DNA from: Gemmatimonadetes bacterium 2013_60CM_65_52
Lineage (GTDB): Bacteria > Gemmatimonadota > Gemmatimonadetes > Gemmatimonadales > Gemmatimonadaceae
Length of the DNA stretch: 64,000 nt
Assembly: GCA_002215645.1 (NCBI GenBank)
Contig: NGFI01000004.1
Span: forward strand, 62,001-126,000
Reading direction: 5' to 3'
Part shown: one piece after another, positions 1 to 11,144 of the stretch
How positions within the stretch are numbered: position 1 is the first letter of the stretch
Layout of the letters: each line of letters begins with the position of its first letter
Notes under the pieces: model-generated
The model's database searches: none
Told to the model about the DNA's origin: nothing
The model's input: only the letters and a program-made list of their open reading frames with translations
Made by a program: the position numbers and the translations under genes

Positions 1-1
1 G

Positions 2-178
2 CTGCGGTACTCACTCGGTATGGATGCGGGAGCGCGCGCGATCGAGCGCGCCGTGCGTGACGCACTCGACGAAGGTGCCCGCACACCGGATGTCGGCGGG
101 TCGGCCACGACCGTCGATGTGGCGGAGTCGGTGCTCGGCCGGCTGCAGCTCGCACCGGAGCCGGCGTCGATCGCCTGA
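2..178 (+). CDS. leuB: 3-isopropylmalate dehydrogenase, C-terminal part (truncated by window edge)
   Basis: Open frame LRYSLGMDAGARAIERAVRDALDEGARTPDVGGSATTVDVAESVLGRLQ... to TGA at 176-178; C-terminal LeuB-like sequence next to ilv genes. Confidence 0.8.
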   Translation: MRYSLGMDAGARAIERAVRDALDEGARTPDVGGSATTVDVAESVLGRLQLAPEPASIA

Positions 179-187
179 TACCTCCGG

Positions 188-1171
188 CTATACGTACGTC
201 AACCACCCACGGTCGTCCGTTCGCTCACCGCGCACGGTGGCGAAGAACGCGCGCTGCAACGTCGTCGTCATCGGGCCGCGTCGTCCCGAGCCGACCACGA
301 GGCCATCGACGGCGCGGACCGGCGTCACCTCCGCGGCCGTGCCAGTGAAAAACACCTCGTCGGCCGCATAGAGGGCCTCGCGCGGAATGCGTTCTTCCCG
401 CGTCGGGATGCCATGGTCGCGCGCCAGAGTGAGCACCGTGTCACGCGTGATGCCGGCCAGGATGGACGACCCACTCGGCGGCGTAAGGAGGACGCCGTCG
501 CGCACCAGGAAGATGTTCTCTCCCGAACCTTCACTCAGCGTGCCCGAGGTATCCAGCGCAATACCTTCCGCGAAACCGAGACGCTCGGCCTCCATGGCGA
601 TGAGCTGGCTCGACACGTAATTGCCTCCCGCCTTTGCGCCGGTCGGAATGGTGTTCGGCGCGGGCCGCGTCCACGAGGAGATTCCCACGTCCACGCCGGT
701 CTCGAGGCTTTCTTCTCCCAGGTAGGCGCCCCAGGGCAGCGCCGCGATCATCATCTCCACAGGGTGGCGCGTCGCGTTGAGCGAGAGGCCGCCCACGCCG
801 CGCCACGCGAGCGGACGCAGATAGGCATCCGTCAACCTGTTGCTTCGCACCACGTCGCGGCACGCCGCGAGGAGTGCTGCATCGTCGAGCGGAAGCTCCA
901 TGCGATACAGCCGCGCCGATTCACGCAGACGACGCAGATGCTCGCGCGCGCGGAACAGTGCCGGTCCGCGCGGCGTCTCGTAGCAGCGCATTCCCTCGAA
1001 CACCGACGAGCCATAGTGCAACGCGTGCGTCATCACGTGCACCGTTGCAGACGCCCATGGCACGAGGCGGCCGTTGAACCAGATGCGCTCCGGCAGCGCC
1101 CCCAGGGGAACGTTCGCTGGAGATGTGGTCGTCTCCAGGCGCGCTTCGCTGAGCGTGCTCGCGGCACTCAC
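188..1171 (-). CDS. ilvE: branched-chain amino acid aminotransferase
   Basis: [60 protein letters not shown] are class IV aminotransferase motifs; GTG start overlaps ilvC stop by 4 bp. Confidence 0.93.
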   Translation of the reverse strand: MSAASTLSEARLETTTSPANVPLGALPERIWFNGRLVPWASATVHVMTHALHYGSSVFEGMRCYETPRGPALFRAREHLRRLRESARLYRMELPLDDAALLAACRDVVRSNRLTDAYLRPLAWRGVGGLSLNATRHPVEMMIAALPWGAYLGEESLETGVDVGISSWTRPAPNTIPTGAKAGGNYVSSQLIAMEAERLGFAEGIALDTSGTLSEGSGENIFLVRDGVLLTPPSGSSILAGITRDTVLTLARDHGIPTREERIPREALYAADEVFFTGTAAEVTPVRAVDGLVVGSGRRGPMTTTLQRAFFATVRGERTDDRGWLTYV

Positions 1172-2253
1172 GATGCACCTGCGCCGGCAACTTCCGGCGT
1201 GGCCGATGGGCGCAGTGCCGTGGCGGGTGCCTCGACTGCGTTCTGTCCGGGCAAGACTTCCTTCGCGTCGAGAAACGGCATCATGCGGCGCATCGCACGG
1301 CCCACCGACTCGATCTGGTGCGACGACTCCGCTCGGCGACGTGCGTCGAAGGACTTTCGTCCGGTGCGATTCTCCTCGATCCACCGCCGTGCGAACGAGC
1401 CGTCCTTGACCTCGTCCAGCAGCTTCTGCATCTCGCGCTTCGTCTCCGCGGTCACGATGCGATCGCCGGCGACGTAATCGCCGTACTCCGCCGTGTCCGA
1501 CACGGAGTGCCGCATGTAGTTCAATCCGCCGCGGTACATCAGATCGACGATCAGCTTGAGCTCGTGCAGGCACTCGAAGTACGCGATCTCCGGTTGATAT
1601 CCATTGGCCACGAGCGTCTCGAAGCCGGCCTTCACGAGCGCCGAGGCACCGCCGCAGAGGACCGCCTGCTCGCCAAACAGATCGGTTTCCGTCTCTTCGG
1701 CAAAGGTTGTCTGAAGAACGCCGGCGCGCGTAGAGCCGATTCCTTTTGCGTACGCGAGCGCGTCGCTGAGCGCATGACCGGAGTAGTCATTGTGCACGGC
1801 AACGAGTGCGGGCACACCGGCGCCTTCCGCGAACAGCTCGCGAACGCGGTGACCCGGCGCTTTGGGCGCGACCATGATCACGTCCGTATGCGCGTTCGGT
1901 GTGATCTCGCCGAAGCGGATGTTGAATCCGTGCGCAAAGAGCAGCGTCTTGCCAGGCGTGAGATGCGGTGCGACCGACTCCTCATACACCGCCCGCTGTG
2001 TGTGATCGGGAGTAAGGATCACGATGAAATCCGCCTCGCGCGCGGCCTGCTCCGTGGTCACCGCCCGCAGTCCCTCGGATTCAGCGGCGGCGCGACTGCG
2101 TGAGCCGGCCGCGAGTCCGACGCGCACGTCGACGCCGGAATCGCGCAGGTTGAGCGCATGGGCATGTCCCTGGCTGCCATAGCCAATGATCGCGACGCGG
2201 CGGCGCGTGAGGCGTTGGAGATCGGCGTCGGCGTCGTAATAGAGAGTGGTCAT
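1168..2253 (-). CDS. ilvC: ketol-acid reductoisomerase
   Basis: [56 protein letters not shown]. Confidence 0.97.
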   Translation of the reverse strand: MTTLYYDADADLQRLTRRRVAIIGYGSQGHAHALNLRDSGVDVRVGLAAGSRSRAAAESEGLRAVTTEQAAREADFIVILTPDHTQRAVYEESVAPHLTPGKTLLFAHGFNIRFGEITPNAHTDVIMVAPKAPGHRVRELFAEGAGVPALVAVHNDYSGHALSDALAYAKGIGSTRAGVLQTTFAEETETDLFGEQAVLCGGASALVKAGFETLVANGYQPEIAYFECLHELKLIVDLMYRGGLNYMRHSVSDTAEYGDYVAGDRIVTAETKREMQKLLDEVKDGSFARRWIEENRTGRKSFDARRRAESSHQIESVGRAMRRMMPFLDAKEVLPGQNAVEAPATALRPSATPEVAGAGAS

Positions 2254-2597
2254 CGAGCTGGCTCCTGAGGGTTCGAAGAAGGGGCAAAATGAGGAAAGTC
2301 GAAACGGCGCATGGCGTCGGCCACCTGCTCGAGCCGAGCGTCCTCGTGGGGGATCTCCTGGACGGAGAGGACGTCGATGAGCCGCGAGAGCTGCTGGACG
2401 ATCTGATGGACGTCGGCAGCTTCGACGACCAGCAGCATGCGGCTCGTTCCCGAATCGCCGGTGGCACCGACGACGAGGCTCGAGACGTTGTAATCGCGGC
2501 GCCGAATGAGGCCGATGGCGCGATAGAGCGCGCCGGGCCGGTCATTGAGGTGCACCACGAGCGTGTGCCGCTGCGTGTTCGCAGGAGCGGTCGTCAT
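2250..2597 (-). CDS. ilvN: acetolactate synthase small (regulatory, ACT) subunit
   Basis: [39 protein letters not shown] domain; position between ilvB and ilvC. Confidence 0.92.
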   Translation of the reverse strand: MTTAPANTQRHTLVVHLNDRPGALYRAIGLIRRRDYNVSSLVVGATGDSGTSRMLLVVEAADVHQIVQQLSRLIDVLSVQEIPHEDARLEQVADAMRRFDFPHFAPSSNPQEPAR

Positions 2598-4402
2598 GGC
2601 CGCTCGGCGTAAGCGGCAACGACGCTCGGCGTGGTATGCGTGTGCGCGTCCACGAGCATCTCGCCGATGCTTCGTCCTTGCGGGACGATCGGAAAGACAT
2701 TGGCCTCGCGCTCAACGCGGAAGTCGAGCACGACGACGCCAGGATAGTTCCATGCGTCGTCGATCGCCTGCTCGACCTGATCCACGCTGTCCACGGTCAC
2801 GCCGCACACGCCATAGGCTTCGGCCAGCTTCGCGAAGTCGGGCCCGGAGAGTGGCGTGCCGCTGTACCTGCGTCCCTCGAAGAGCTGTTGCCACTGCCGC
2901 ACCATGCCGAGGTAGCCGTTGTTCACGATGGCGATCTTGACGTTCGTCAGGCCTTCCTGCGCCATCGTCGCGATCTCCTGATTCGTCATCTGGAATCCGC
3001 CGTCGCCGACGACCACCCAGATCGTCTCATCAGGCAGTGCGATGGCGGCACCGAGCGCGGCGGGGACGGCGAAGCCCATGGTGCCCGATCCGCCGCTCGT
3101 GATGTGCGAGCGTGGGCGGTGCCAGTCGAGCAGTTGAGCCGTCCACATCTGATGCTGTCCGACGTCCGTGACGACGCGACAGTTGCCGCGCGCTCTGCGT
3201 GCTGCGTTGAGTGCGGCGCAGACGTCGTTCGGTTGGAGCGTTCCGTCATCTGTGCGACGCCGATACGCCTGCCGCGGCTCGAACTTGTCGCGCAGCGCGT
3301 GCACCTCCTCGAGCCAGGCGGACCGATTCTCGAATTCGGCCCCCGTCGCGTCGGCGTTTCGAGTCGGGAGTTCTTCCAGAGCAGATTTCAACGCGCGCAA
3401 TGCGGCGCGTGCATCGCCAACGATTCCAACACGAACCGGAACCAACTTCCCGATCTCCGACGGATCGACGTCCACGTGAATCACTGCCGCATGCGGTGCA
3501 AAGGTGGATGCCTTTCCGGTGACGCGGTCGTCGAAACGGCTGCCGACGTTCAACAGCACGTCACACCGCTGGATGGCGCGATTCACGTGCACCCATCCGT
3601 GCATGCCCGGCATGCCAAGGCTCAGCGGATGGTCCTGCGGAAATGATCCGAGTCCGTGCAGCGTGGTGATGACCGGAATTCCCGTGTACTCGGCGAGTGC
3701 AAGCAGCTCCGCCGATGCACCCGACTGGATCACGCCGTTGCCGACGAGGATGAGCGGACGACTCGAGGACGCCAGCAGGGCGGCCGCCTCGCGAACGGCG
3801 CCCGCGTTCACCTCGCATTGGCGATGGTCGTCGTATCCTGCGAGATCGAGCGTAACGTTCCAGTCCGGGACGATACTCGCTTGCTGCGCGTCCTTGGTCA
3901 CGTCCACAAGCACCGGGCCGGGCCGTCCCGTGGACGCGAGGTAGAACGCCTCCGCGATGACGCGCGGGATCTCGCGCGGATCGCGCACGAGATAGCTGTG
4001 CTTCGTGATGGGGACCGTGATGCCGACGATGTCCGTCTCCTGAAATGCGTCGGTGCCGAGCAGTGCGCTGGAGACCTGTCCCGTGATGGCGACCATGGGT
4101 GAGGAGTCCATCCACGCGTCCGCGATGGGCGTGACGAGGTTCGTGGCGCCAGGTCCGCTCGTCGCCACGCACACGCCGACACGCCCACTCGCGCGCGCGT
4201 AGCCTTCCGCGGCGTGTCCCGCGCCCTGTTCGTGGCGGCAGAGCACGTGATGCAGTTGTTCCGAGTACTCCGGCAGCGCGTGGTAGAATGGCATGATGGC
4301 GCCGCCGGGGATGCCGAAGATCACATCCACGCCCTGGCGCACGAGTGCTTCGCAGAGGATCTGCGCGCCGGTGCGCAGATCCGGATTCGGCGTGGCGCTC
4401 AT
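2594..4402 (-). CDS. ilvB: acetolactate synthase large subunit (TPP enzyme)
   Basis: [76 protein letters not shown] motif; ATGA overlap with ilvD. Confidence 0.96.
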   Translation of the reverse strand: MSATPNPDLRTGAQILCEALVRQGVDVIFGIPGGAIMPFYHALPEYSEQLHHVLCRHEQGAGHAAEGYARASGRVGVCVATSGPGATNLVTPIADAWMDSSPMVAITGQVSSALLGTDAFQETDIVGITVPITKHSYLVRDPREIPRVIAEAFYLASTGRPGPVLVDVTKDAQQASIVPDWNVTLDLAGYDDHRQCEVNAGAVREAAALLASSSRPLILVGNGVIQSGASAELLALAEYTGIPVITTLHGLGSFPQDHPLSLGMPGMHGWVHVNRAIQRCDVLLNVGSRFDDRVTGKASTFAPHAAVIHVDVDPSEIGKLVPVRVGIVGDARAALRALKSALEELPTRNADATGAEFENRSAWLEEVHALRDKFEPRQAYRRRTDDGTLQPNDVCAALNAARRARGNCRVVTDVGQHQMWTAQLLDWHRPRSHITSGGSGTMGFAVPAALGAAIALPDETIWVVVGDGGFQMTNQEIATMAQEGLTNVKIAIVNNGYLGMVRQWQQLFEGRRYSGTPLSGPDFAKLAEAYGVCGVTVDSVDQVEQAIDDAWNYPGVVVLDFRVEREANVFPIVPQGRSIGEMLVDAHTHTTPSVVAAYAERP

Positions 4403-6159
4403 TTCGCGACTCCGGCAAATGCGTCGCTCGGCTGCGACGTCCAGCTGGGCACCGTGTCCGCCGCGGGGCGGTGATCGGGCACCGCGAGCACAGCGCCCGT
4501 GTGTGCGCTCGTGACCAATGCCGCATAACGAGCCAGCCAGCCGCGCGTGAACTTTGGCGGTGGTGCGTGCCATTCGCGTCGGCGACGCTCGAGCTCCTGC
4601 TCCGAAAGGTCGACGTCCAATTGACGTGCAGCGAGGTCGATGACGATGACGTCGCCGTCGCGCAGCAGGCCAATCGGGCCGCCCTCAGCGGCTTCGGGAG
4701 AGACGTGGCCGATGCACAGTCCGCGCGTTCCTCCGGAGAAGCGGCCGTCCGTCACCAGTGCGACTGACTCTCCAATTGGCATGCCCTTGAGGAGGCTCGT
4801 GAGCGCGAGCATCTCGCGCATGCCCGGTCCGCCACACGGACCTTCGTTGCGCACGATCACCACGTCGCCGGAGTGAATCTTTCCCGCCATCGCCGCGGAG
4901 GTTGCAGCTTCCTCGCTGTCGAACACGCATGCCGGACCGCGGAACGTCATCTCGTGCTGCGACACCGCGCCGACCTTGATGACTGCGCCGAGTGGCGCGA
5001 GCGATCCGAAGAGCACGGCGAGTGCGCCGCGCCGCGTGTGCGGGTTGTCGATGGGGCGAATGCACTCCGGATTCAGATTGGCGACGTCTGCCACCGATTC
5101 GCCGATCGTCTGCCCGGTGACCGTCAGCGCATCGAGGTGCAGCGTGTCCGGTTTCTTCGCGAGCTCGGCGAGAATTGCGGGAATGCCGCCGGCTCGGTGA
5201 ACGTCCTGCATGTGCCATTGGCGCGTACCGTCCCACGCCGGCGAGACCTTGGCGAGATGCGGCGTCCGCTCGGCCACCTCGTTGAAGCGCGACAGCGGGT
5301 AGTCCACTTCGGCTTCGCGTGCGAGGGCGAGGACGTGGAGCACCGTGTTTGTGGAGCCGCCCATCGCCACGTCGAGGGCAACCGCGTTGTCGATTGCATC
5401 CGGCGTCACGATGTCGCGGAACGTGACCCCATCGCGGACGAGCTGCATGAGCGCCTGTGCCGCTCGGCGCGCGAGCGCGTGCCGTTCAGGCGACGTCGCG
5501 AGGATCGACCCATTGCCCGGCAGCGCCAAGCCGATCGCCTCGCAGAGGCAGTTCATCGAGTTCGCCGTGAACATGCCGCTACAGCTTCCGCACGTCGGAC
5601 ACGCGAGTCGCTCGAGCTCGAGCAATCGTGCGTCGTCGATCGTTCCTGCGGCGCGTTGTCCCACAGCTTCGAACACCGAGATGAGGTCCACCTTCGTCCC
5701 AGAGGAGTCCACGCCCGCTTCCATCGGTCCGCCCGAGACGAACACCGTGGGGACGTTCGCTCTCGCCGCGCCCATGAGCATGCCGGGCACGATCTTGTCG
5801 CAGTTCGGGATGCAGATCACCGCGTCGAAGCAGTGCGCGCGGACCATCGTCTCGACCGAGTCCGCAATGATCTCGCGCGACGGGAGGGAGTAGTGCATGC
5901 CCTCGTGGCCCATGACGATGCCGTCGTCGACGCCGATGGTGTTGAACTCGAACGGGATGCCGCCGGCTTCGCGGATGGCCTCTTTGACGACTTTGCCGAA
6001 GGCCTGGAGGTGGACGTGTCCGGGCACGATGTCCACGTACGAGTTGCACACCGCGACGAACGGGCGGTCCCATTCGCCGTCCTTCACCTGGCCTGTTGCG
6101 CGCAACAGGCTGCGGTGGGGTGCTCGCTCCATGCCACGTTTGATCGTGTCCGATCGCAT
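4399..6159 (-). CDS. ilvD: dihydroxy-acid dehydratase
   Basis: [61 protein letters not shown]. Confidence 0.97.
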   Translation of the reverse strand: MRSDTIKRGMERAPHRSLLRATGQVKDGEWDRPFVAVCNSYVDIVPGHVHLQAFGKVVKEAIREAGGIPFEFNTIGVDDGIVMGHEGMHYSLPSREIIADSVETMVRAHCFDAVICIPNCDKIVPGMLMGAARANVPTVFVSGGPMEAGVDSSGTKVDLISVFEAVGQRAAGTIDDARLLELERLACPTCGSCSGMFTANSMNCLCEAIGLALPGNGSILATSPERHALARRAAQALMQLVRDGVTFRDIVTPDAIDNAVALDVAMGGSTNTVLHVLALAREAEVDYPLSRFNEVAERTPHLAKVSPAWDGTRQWHMQDVHRAGGIPAILAELAKKPDTLHLDALTVTGQTIGESVADVANLNPECIRPIDNPHTRRGALAVLFGSLAPLGAVIKVGAVSQHEMTFRGPACVFDSEEAATSAAMAGKIHSGDVVIVRNEGPCGGPGMREMLALTSLLKGMPIGESVALVTDGRFSGGTRGLCIGHVSPEAAEGGPIGLLRDGDVIVIDLAARQLDVDLSEQELERRRREWHAPPPKFTRGWLARYAALVTSAHTGAVLAVPDHRPAADTVPSWTSQPSDAFAGVAK

Positions 6160-6185
6160 GCCGACCTCGAGAGGGGGTAAATGCG

Positions 6186-6219
6186 ACCGCGGCCCGTCCT
6201 GGTTGGGACGGGCCGCGGT
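6186..6219 (-). terminator. candidate attenuator terminator hairpin upstream of ilvD
   Basis: Perfect 14-bp GC-rich inverted repeat accgcggcccgtcc-tggttg-ggacgggccgcggt, between leader ORF and ilvD start; no strong U-tract. Confidence 0.65.
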
Positions 6220-6275
6220 GACTCGAGATCCGCGCTGCCCCTCCCGTCTGGAGAGGGGCTGCGGTCGTTGTGCTG

Positions 6276-6368
6276 CTACGCCGCTGGACCCTCTCGCACG
6301 CCAATTACCTCCGTAAGCGATACGGAGGCTACGACGATAATCGAGAGGAGACTGCGCGAGGCGAGCAT
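6276..6368 (-). CDS. ilv operon leader peptide (30 aa), attenuator-type
   Basis: [36 protein letters not shown] control-codon run, followed by hairpins and the ilvD-B-N-C-E genes. Confidence 0.75.
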   Translation of the reverse strand: MLASRSLLSIIVVASVSLTEVIGVREGPAA

Positions 6369-6403
6369 TATCCGGGCTGTACGGAGTTTCGTGCGGCTTT
6401 CAT

Positions 6404-6433
6404 ATGATAGGGCGATGCGGGCGGGGAGCACAA
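6404..6433 (-). promoter_or_regulatory. candidate sigma70-type promoter of ilv operon
   Basis: Minus strand TTGTGC (6433-6428) - 18 nt - TATCAT (6409-6404), about 35 nt upstream of the leader ATG. Confidence 0.45.
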
Positions 6434-6532
6434 GGGGAGCTGCCCGCTTTCGCAACAGCGCCCTACAGCAGAAGGGACGATCGGCGGGATTCGGCCGCAA
6501 CGGGACCAGGGCTCAATCCCCGGCCGCCGCCG

Positions 6533-6979
6533 TCAGACGTCCGGCCAGGGTGCGACGAAGTCGAAACGCTCGGCCTGTCGGATACGCTCGAAGTCGCGCA
6601 CATTCGCGGTGACGAGCGTCAGGCCAGCGCTACGGCAAGAAACGGCCAGCAGCACGTCGTTGAGAAACGAGCGGCCGAAACCGCCCGGGCTGATGGTTTT
6701 CTCGCGCACGAGCTGCGCGACGATCTCCCCGCTGCGAGCCCAGTTCGCAAACGTCGGCGTGACAATCCGTCCGCGCGACTCAAAGGGGCGGACATACGCG
6801 TTGCGAATCGACACGCCGCGTCTGGCATCAACCGCGCCAAGCAAGAGTTCTTGAACCACTACGGCGTGAAGGTAAGTCGCAGGGAGACGTGCGGCGTAGA
6901 ATGCCGCGAGCTCCTCGGCTTTCGCTCCATCCCGATCGGCCGCGATATAGATGTTGGTGTCGAGGACGAAGCGTTTCAC
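6533..6979 (-). CDS. vapC: PIN-domain toxin, VapC family
   Basis: MKRFVLDTNIYIAADRDG...VVVQELLLGAVD...FLNDVLLAVSCRSAGLTLVTANVRDFERI: PIN acidic residues conserved. Confidence 0.85.
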   Translation of the reverse strand: MKRFVLDTNIYIAADRDGAKAEELAAFYAARLPATYLHAVVVQELLLGAVDARRGVSIRNAYVRPFESRGRIVTPTFANWARSGEIVAQLVREKTISPGGFGRSFLNDVLLAVSCRSAGLTLVTANVRDFERIRQAERFDFVAPWPDV

Positions 6980-6985
6980 CTCTGT

Positions 6986-7201
6986 TCACTTCGCAGGAAG
7001 ATCTCGGAAGACGTCGCGGAGGCTTCGCGTCCCGGCGACACGGCGGACGCCATCGATCACCTCTTGGCGAAACGCGACGAGATCGAGCGCCTGCTCGACC
7101 GTGTCGGTCTCCGTCTCCGTTCCGAGGATGCGCTGCGCGCGAAGCAGCTTGGCCTGCGTCAGGCGCAGGTTCTTGCGGACCTTTCCAGCCGTCCTGGGCA
7201 T
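6986..7201 (-). CDS. vapB: cognate antitoxin (VapB-like)
   Basis: 71 aa small protein 6 bp upstream of the PIN toxin; QRILGTETETDTVEQALDLVAFRQEV. Confidence 0.75.
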   Translation of the reverse strand: MPRTAGKVRKNLRLTQAKLLRAQRILGTETETDTVEQALDLVAFRQEVIDGVRRVAGTRSLRDVFRDLPAK

Positions 7202-7219
7202 GATCAGCCACCGGAGAGA

Positions 7220-7250
7220 ATGTACAGACGCAATGTAGATACTGTACAGT
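7220..7250. promoter_or_regulatory. candidate VapBC autoregulatory operator
   Basis: Repeated TGTACAG units: aTGTACAG at 7220-7227 and palindromic ACTGTACAGT at 7241-7250, just upstream of antitoxin start. Confidence 0.4.
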
Positions 7251-7287
7251 CACGGCGAAAGACGCGACGGCAGGCCGGCTGTGTTGG

Positions 7288-9282
7288 TCATGTTCGGACA
7301 ACGTGCCGGTCCAACCGTCCCAATGCAGAGGTTCGCCAATCCAGCGGCCCAGCGATTTCCGCCGCGTCGGTCATTGCCGCGGCCTCGTTCACGAAACTAC
7401 TCGCTGCAAGCGTTTCGGCGCCGCCACTAAGCGAGTGTTGGGCGCGGACAGGGTCGCCCGCCTCGAGCCAGTGCGCTGCGATGGCCAGATGTCTGCGATG
7501 ATCGTAGGGGCCCTGCGTCGCCGTGACGTGTTGCAGCCATTCGGCGGCATACTGATGCAACAGTCGTTGCGTCGAAGTAGGTGCTCTCTGCACTACCGCG
7601 TCCGCCCACAGCGCGCGCGCTGAGATCGTGCTCTCACTGAAGCACGCGATCCCCGTCGTCTCCAATTCGCGTGTTGCCGCGAGAATGCTCGTGCGGTCGA
7701 GCAGACTGACCCACTCCACTGCTCGAAGATCCGCATCGGGTCCGAGGACAGCGATTGTCTCGAGCACTCCATAGGCACTTGGCGACAGCCTGTCGAGACG
7801 AGCGGAGACCAGCCGCGACACAAGCGGAGGGAGGGCCGCCACGTCGTCGAGCTCGAGCCAACGATCCACGAGCGCCTCGGCGACGAGCGGAATACCGCCC
7901 GCTCGCCTAGCAAGAGTGTCCAGAATCGTTGATGGCACAGCACGCGGCTCAGCGCGCGCAATGCATAACATGCGAATCTCTTCTTCCGAAAGCGGCGATA
8001 ACCACAGTGTATCGACACCCATCTCGGATATCGCGTTATCGGTTGGAAAGGCCTGGCGGTATACCTTGGCCGCATCCTCTTCCGTATCAGCATGCAGGGC
8101 GATGACACAGACGCCCGCCGCCACGGGAAGCGCGGCGAAAAGATGCGCGAGCATCGACCAGGATGCCGACTCTGCCCATTGCCCGTCGTCGATCGCGATC
8201 ACGATCGGACCGTCTTCGCTAATGGCTGCAACGACGTCACTCAAGGCGGCGATCACGGCTCCGCGGTGTTCCGCATCTGTCAGCGCCGCCAGTCTCGCTT
8301 TGGCGTTGCCAAGAAAGCGCTGGAGAACGGCGACGGAATCCGGATCGGCGCCGAGCGCTCCTCGTAGGCGCGTCAGCGTGTGGGCGAGGTTGGCAACCAG
8401 AGAGAGTGGTCGGAGGAAATCCCCTCTGTTGCAACGTTCGTGGGCGACCTGCGCACCCTGTGCGCGTGCGCGCCTGAAGAACTCGTCCAGTATTCGACTC
8501 TTTCCGATACCGGCGGGGCCCGCAATACCAATTCGGTGTCCGGTGGGATTGGGAGTGAGACCAGTGAGTAGATGAGAAAGGGTGTCGCTTCGCCCAACGA
8601 GCGACGATTGTGTAACACCAGAAACGGACGCGTGTGGTCCGGAGCTTCGCATTGGCGCGTGAGTTGAGCCACCTCCCCGATGAGCATTCTGACTTACTCC
8701 ATGCCATTCGGTGCGAGCCACGGAGTCCAAAAGATCCTTCAGTGCAGGTGCATGCGAAGGATCGAGCTGAAGAATCCTTCGCGCGACGGCGGCCAGGCCA
8801 GTGAGGTCGGAGTTCCGCCGACTGGCAGCCGACCACTCTTCGAGCGCACTCACGACGACGGCGCGCTGCGAGGTTCTTGCGTCCTCCAGCCATCGCGAAA
8901 AGCCGTCCGATATTTGCGGAGCATAGCCATCGAGGACATCGCCCTGCGCGATTGCGACTGCGGTCGCGGCCGACTCGGCTGACAAGAGCTCGTCGACGTC
9001 AAAGTGCACGTCGAGTCTGTCCAATCCGAGGTCGGCAGTTCGAAGCGGCGGAGCGACGCCGTGCCGTCTCAGTCGCGAAAGAAGCCAGCGGAGACGCTCT
9101 CCGCGAACGCGGTCGTCAGCATCCGGCCACAAGAGTGTGGACAGTTGCGAGCGGTGCACTGTCGCGCCGCGCCGCAGTCCGAGATAGAGCGCAGCCCCAA
9201 AGACATGCGGCTTGCTCGGTGACAAGTCACCGAGTGGCGTTCGGAGGCGCGGAGGGCCAATGAGTTGAATGCGATAATTCAC
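7288..9282 (-). CDS. BTAD/SARP-like transcriptional regulator with AAA ATPase domain
   Basis: N-terminal IQLIGPPRLRTPLGDLSPSKP..LLWPDADDRVRGERLRWLLSRLRR (wHTH-BTAD style); Walker A GIAGPAGIGKSRIL; Walker B IVIAIDDGQWAE. Confidence 0.8.
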   Translation of the reverse strand: MNYRIQLIGPPRLRTPLGDLSPSKPHVFGAALYLGLRRGATVHRSQLSTLLWPDADDRVRGERLRWLLSRLRRHGVAPPLRTADLGLDRLDVHFDVDELLSAESAATAVAIAQGDVLDGYAPQISDGFSRWLEDARTSQRAVVVSALEEWSAASRRNSDLTGLAAVARRILQLDPSHAPALKDLLDSVARTEWHGVSQNAHRGGGSTHAPMRSSGPHASVSGVTQSSLVGRSDTLSHLLTGLTPNPTGHRIGIAGPAGIGKSRILDEFFRRARAQGAQVAHERCNRGDFLRPLSLVANLAHTLTRLRGALGADPDSVAVLQRFLGNAKARLAALTDAEHRGAVIAALSDVVAAISEDGPIVIAIDDGQWAESASWSMLAHLFAALPVAAGVCVIALHADTEEDAAKVYRQAFPTDNAISEMGVDTLWLSPLSEEEIRMLCIARAEPRAVPSTILDTLARRAGGIPLVAEALVDRWLELDDVAALPPLVSRLVSARLDRLSPSAYGVLETIAVLGPDADLRAVEWVSLLDRTSILAATRELETTGIACFSESTISARALWADAVVQRAPTSTQRLLHQYAAEWLQHVTATQGPYDHRRHLAIAAHWLEAGDPVRAQHSLSGGAETLAASSFVNEAAAMTDAAEIAGPLDWRTSALGRLDRHVVRT

Positions 9283-9658
9283 GTCGGTGAATTCGAGGGG
9301 CAGGGCGTGCCAGTACGTGGGTCATGGGGCGAGTCAGTCGAGTGGTGGGGGCTCGCACGTCAGGCGATTGCTGGGCATCGTGCCGTTCATGGCTTAGAAA
9401 ATTCTCAGTGAGGCCGGTATTGGATTGAGTGGTGGGCGGACATGGTGATGGGCCGGCGCCACCGCTGTCAAACACCAAGCGGCAGCAAGTGGTCACATGC
9501 TGGCACTGTAGCGCGACATCGATTCGCGCCGAAAACACAGTAGCAATGCAGCGTCATTTAGGCGTCACATCTGGGCGCCATCCGCATAACTCGTTGCCCT
9601 TGCGCGACCTAAAGGCCAACGCGTTAATGGCCTCGCTCGTGCAAAGGGCGATGGTCAA

Positions 9659-11137
9659 ATGCGACCAGAATCGCTCGAGTCGGTGCCACTGTCGCTCGCT
9701 GCTGGGTTGACGCGCGAGTATCTCATCCATCATCGACTCTGTCCCAAGGCAATCGCCGCCGAGGGTCACCTCGTGGTCGCGACCGCGCCCGAAGCAATCC
9801 TGGATGGCCTGGATGACGTGGCCTTCGCATATGGTCTACCCGCCATAGCCGAGCCGACCAGCGAGGACGAGGTCCTTCGGTATATCGAGCGGTTGACCAC
9901 GCGTGCCGAGCGAACCGTTGAACTGGAGCGGGCCGATGCCGGCGACGAGGAGATGGCGACAGACGTGCGCAACCTCGTCAATCAGCCACCGGTCATTCGG
10001 TATGTGAATCTCCTCGTCCGCGATGCGTACGACGCCGGGGCGAGCGACATTCATCTCGAGGCATCGCGCAACGGACTGACGGCCCGATTTCGGCTCGACG
10101 GCGTCCTCGCGCCAGCACCGGAGCCCCCGAGTCAGCTCCAGCACGCCGTCGTTTCGAGAATCAAGCTGCTGGCGGAGCTCGACATTGCGGAGCGACGACG
10201 CCCGCAAGACGGCCGCATTCGCGTTCGGCTGGAATCACGTGAACTCGACCTGCGTGTGTCCACCGTGCCGACGCTCCATGGCGAGAGCGTCGTACTGAGG
10301 CTGCTCGATCGCGGCGGTCGGCCAGTAGGACTCGCGGAGCTCGGGATGTCTCCGGTGGTGCTCGATGGGGTCATGCACCTGGCGCGCAGACCGCACGGAA
10401 TGCTGCTCGTCACCGGGCCAACCGGAAGCGGCAAGACGACGACGCTATATGGCGCCCTTCAGACGCGCACGGCCGACGCTGAGAAGATCATCACGGTCGA
10501 GGATCCCATCGAGTACCAGCTCGCGCGTATCACACAGGTGCCAGTTCACCGACAAGCCGGAGTGACGTTCGCGACCGCGCTGCGCGCAATCCTGCGACAG
10601 GATCCTGATGTGATCATGGTCGGTGAGATGCGCGACAAAGAGACCGCCGAAGTGGCCGTGCAGGCCGCCATGACGGGGCACTTGGTCTTCTCGACGCTGC
10701 ACACAAACGATGCGGTCGGAGCGATACCCAGGCTGCTAGACCTGGGTATTCCGGACTATCTGGTGGCGGCGACTGTCGAGGGAGTACTGGCGCAACGTCT
10801 AGTGCGCCGGGTGTGTGGCGCGTGCCGCGTCGAATATCAGCCATCGCCGGAGAGCATTGCGCTGCTCGCGCATGGGGACACCCCAGATCAGCCGTTCACG
10901 CGCGGAGCCGGATGCCCGGCGTGTCGAGGAACTGGATATCAGGGACGGCTCGGCGTCTACGAACTTCTACTCGTCACGGAGCGCGTAAAGGACGCTATTG
11001 CCCGCAACCTGTCACGAGGCGAATTACGGGCCATTGCCCTTGATGACGGACTCGTGCCGCTGCGCACAAACGGTTGGCAGCAGGCGAAGGCGGGTCTCAC
11101 CACCATCGAAGAGGTGCTACGTGTCATCCAGGACTGA
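9659..11137 (+). CDS. gspE: type II secretion ATPase GspE/PilB family
   Basis: GPTGSGKTTTLYGAL Walker A, RQDPDVIMVGEMRDKETAEVAVQAAMTGHLVFSTLHTNDA, CGAC..CPAC zinc motif. Confidence 0.95.
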   Translation: MRPESLESVPLSLAAGLTREYLIHHRLCPKAIAAEGHLVVATAPEAILDGLDDVAFAYGLPAIAEPTSEDEVLRYIERLTTRAERTVELERADAGDEEMATDVRNLVNQPPVIRYVNLLVRDAYDAGASDIHLEASRNGLTARFRLDGVLAPAPEPPSQLQHAVVSRIKLLAELDIAERRRPQDGRIRVRLESRELDLRVSTVPTLHGESVVLRLLDRGGRPVGLAELGMSPVVLDGVMHLARRPHGMLLVTGPTGSGKTTTLYGALQTRTADAEKIITVEDPIEYQLARITQVPVHRQAGVTFATALRAILRQDPDVIMVGEMRDKETAEVAVQAAMTGHLVFSTLHTNDAVGAIPRLLDLGIPDYLVAATVEGVLAQRLVRRVCGACRVEYQPSPESIALLAHGDTPDQPFTRGAGCPACRGTGYQGRLGVYELLLVTERVKDAIARNLSRGELRAIALDDGLVPLRTNGWQQAKAGLTTIEEVLRVIQD

Positions 11138-11144
11138 GCAGTCA

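Noticed and set aside
413-1477. 354-aa plus-strand ORF
   Set aside because: Antisense to ilvE/ilvC; shadow frame.
4873-6180. 435-aa plus-strand ORF
   Set aside because: Antisense to ilvD; Arg/His-rich translation typical of GC-rich shadow frames.
9490-9520. Sigma-54 promoter (TGGCAC near 9500) upstream of gspE
   Set aside because: No TTGC/TGC element at the required -12 spacing.
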